From: Oceanihabitans sp.
GTDB lineage: Bacteria > Bacteroidota > Bacteroidia > Flavobacteriales > Flavobacteriaceae
DNA: 6,579 nt
Assembly: GCA_018067265.1 (NCBI GenBank)
Contig: JAGPUY010000216.1
Coordinates: 1 to 6,579, forward strand
Direction of reading: 5' to 3'
The translations under genes and the position numbers were made by a program. Positions 5,226 to 6,579 of this stretch are shown piece after piece (the stretch's first letter is position 1; the number at the start of each line of letters is the position of its first letter). A model generated the notes under the pieces. It did not search any database. It saw only the letters and a list, made by a program, of their open reading frames with translations, and was not told the DNA's origin.

Positions 5226-5256
5226 TCGACGAGTGGACGATTGCTGTAGATGAATG
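5226..5256. promoter_or_regulatory. Candidate activator site in the divergent STAS / TPR-barrel region
   Basis: TCGACGA (5226-5232) and TAGATGA (5247-5253) form a direct repeat with a 21-base period. The distal half lies in TTGCTGTAGATGAATG (5241-5256), shared with the glycosyltransferase upstream region at 15 of 16 positions. The distal block begins 45 bases beyond the STAS -7 box. It also lies 45 bases before the ATG of the TPR-barrel gene, so it could serve both directions. Confidence 0.52.
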
Positions 5257-5272
5257 AATGGAAATGAATGCC

Positions 5273-5280
5273 TAACTTGC
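5273..5280 (+). promoter_or_regulatory. Weak -7-like box before the TPR-barrel gene
   Basis: TAACTTGC, 20 bases before the chosen ATG, resembles TAnnTTTG with one T missing. The position would give a very short leader. No -33 TTG at a usual distance is seen. It is offered only as the best candidate for the plus-strand promoter. Confidence 0.25.
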
Positions 5281-5300
5281 AAATGATTAAAAACCAGAAC

Positions 5301-6579
5301 ATGAAACTTAAATTTTTTGCCTTACTTACCTTATTATTAACAGCTTTTTTTAGCCATGCACAAGACATGCAAGAAGGCTTTACCTATTTAGAAACAGGTA
5401 AGTACGCTAAAGCGGAAACGTTTTTCCAAAATATATTAAAAGAACATCCAGACAATAAAACGGCGAGACTATGTTATGGTCGTGCTATTGGATTAAACGG
5501 AAAACCAGAAGCAGCGAATACGCTTTTTACAAATCTATTAGCAGATTACCCAACCGATTTCGAGGTAAAACTAAATTATGGAGAGTCTTTATTATGGAAT
5601 AGTAATTTCCCGAAAGCCAAAACCTATTTTAAAGGTTTAATAGATGAAGATCCGAAAAGCTTTCCTGCATTATTAAGTTATGCCAACACACTTTCTAATT
5701 TAAAAGAATATGAAGATGCTTTAAAATATGTGGATAAAGCATTAGAAGTATTACCAGGAAACCCAAATGCATTAACCTCTAAAAAATACATGTATTTAGG
5801 ATATGCTTACCAAAAACAGCAATCGCAAAAATACGATGAAGCAGAAGCATTACTAAAAGAAAACCTTACGCTTTTTGATAATGACAAAGACACCTTATTA
5901 AACTTAGCCAACTTATATTTAATTGCCAATCGTTTAGAAGATGCCAAAGCAACCTATGCTATTTTAGCTGAAAATCCTGAAAATAAAATCACAGCATTAA
6001 ACGGTTTAGCTTTAGTTTCGCATTTAAACGGAAAAGAAAAAGAGGCATTACAATTAAGCACACAGGCTTTTGAAAGTTTAGATAAAACGACAGAACCAAC
6101 ACTTAGCCAACAAACAACAGAACGTTATGCACAAGCCTTAATTTGGAACAAAAAATTTAAAGCAGCAAATACACTTATTCATAGTTTAATAGAAACCAAT
6201 CCTAACGAAAACTGGTTATTAGCTTTACGTGCTACACTTAATATCTATAAAAGTGATTTTAAAAAGAGTGTTCAAGATTACGACCAAATTTTGGTAAATG
6301 ACAGCACTTCTTTTGATGGCAACTTAGGAAACGCAAATGCATTAAAAGCTTTAGGTAAATATGAAGCTGCTTATACTTCTGCAGAAAATACCTTAAAGTT
6401 TTACGACAACCAAAAAGATGCGACCAACTTTATAAAAAACCTCAACACTACCTTTACTCCTTTTTACGAAGGAAAAACATCCTATACCTTTGATAATGGA
6501 GATAACGAAGCATTTGCATTTAACAATAATATAGAATTTCCGTTTTCTACCAAATTTAAAATATTAGGAAGCTATAATT
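5301..6579 (+). CDS. Exported TPR protein with start of an outer-membrane beta-barrel (polysaccharide-export type), 3' end missing
   Basis: The frame is open to the window edge, with 426 complete codons visible. The ATG at 5301 gives a textbook Sec signal peptide (MKLKFFALLTLLLTAFFSHA, predicted cleavage before Gln21). In-frame ATGs at 5268 and 5283 would only add polar residues before it. Residues 22 to about 375 are helical TPR-like repeats, for example EGFTYLETGKYAKAETFFQN, LSYANTLSNLKEYEDALKYV and NLANLYLIANRLEDAKATYA. From about residue 385 the sequence changes to alternating strand-like segments (FYEGKTSYTFDNG, FAFNNNIEFPFS, KFKILGSYN) typical of a barrel. A periplasmic TPR scaffold followed by an outer-membrane barrel is the architecture of BcsC, PgaA and PelB. 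The YaiO family barrel is another good match in Bacteroidota. It would carry the finished polymer through the outer membrane. It is divergent from the STAS-flippase operon and shares its regulatory region. Confidence 0.9.
   Translation, partial: MKLKFFALLTLLLTAFFSHAQDMQEGFTYLETGKYAKAETFFQNILKEHPDNKTARLCYGRAIGLNGKPEAANTLFTNLLADYPTDFEVKLNYGESLLWNSNFPKAKTYFKGLIDEDPKSFPALLSYANTLSNLKEYEDALKYVDKALEVLPGNPNALTSKKYMYLGYAYQKQQSQKYDEAEALLKENLTLFDNDKDTLLNLANLYLIANRLEDAKATYAILAENPENKITALNGLALVSHLNGKEKEALQLSTQAFESLDKTTEPTLSQQTTERYAQALIWNKKFKAANTLIHSLIETNPNENWLLALRATLNIYKSDFKKSVQDYDQILVNDSTSFDGNLGNANALKALGKYEAAYTSAENTLKFYDNQKDATNFIKNLNTTFTPFYEGKTSYTFDNGDNEAFAFNNNIEFPFSTKFKILGSYN

Noticed and set aside
5075..5368. 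Minus-strand open frame of 97 codons across the divergent region
   Set aside because: It overlaps the STAS start, both putative promoters and the signal-peptide coding part of the TPR-barrel gene in the wrong frame. There is no recognisable domain.

Overview
The window is strongly AT-rich and reads as a chromosomal segment of a marine-type Flavobacteriia (phylum Bacteroidota). Evidence is the heavy use of TTA and AAA codons, the near absence of Shine-Dalgarno sequences (starts are preceded by A-rich stretches instead), -7-like boxes resembling TAnnTTTG, and intergenic hairpin repeats with CTTCGCTGCGCTCGGAATGA arms, which I recognise from memory as common in flavobacterial genomes.

Layout. 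Positions 1-1065 (+) hold the 3' part of a TIM-barrel glycoside hydrolase whose start lies outside the window. It converges on a family-4-type glycosyltransferase (1236-2456, -), with a repeat element between them. Upstream of the glycosyltransferase are a long leader with a large inverted repeat, a putative promoter and a distal direct-repeat motif. Positions 2686-3525 are a cluster of hairpin repeats in which a small GIY-YIG nuclease gene is embedded (2832-3137, -). A clear intrinsic terminator (3529-3556) ends a two-gene minus-strand operon: a STAS-domain protein (4870-5148) followed by a Wzx-like flippase (3600-4841). Divergent from it, a TPR protein with a signal peptide and the beginning of an outer-membrane beta-barrel (5301 to the right edge, +) runs out of the window.

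Together, the glycoside hydrolase, GT4-type transferase, MOP-superfamily flippase and TPR plus beta-barrel exporter look like most of an exopolysaccharide synthesis and export machine. The parts list resembles the Pel apparatus (PelA hydrolase, PelF GT4, PelG flippase-like, PelB TPR-barrel), but with a small STAS protein where Pel has other regulators. This is a comparison of component classes, not demonstrated homology.

The most interesting non-coding signal is that the glycosyltransferase and the STAS-flippase operon share a promoter layout at identical spacing. Each has a CGCAnnTTTG box with a 16-base motif (TTGCTGTAGAYGAATG on the + strand) exactly 45 bases further upstream. Each motif is the distal half of a direct repeat with a 21-base period. 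That suggests one activator, possibly of LytTR type, controls both units as a regulon.
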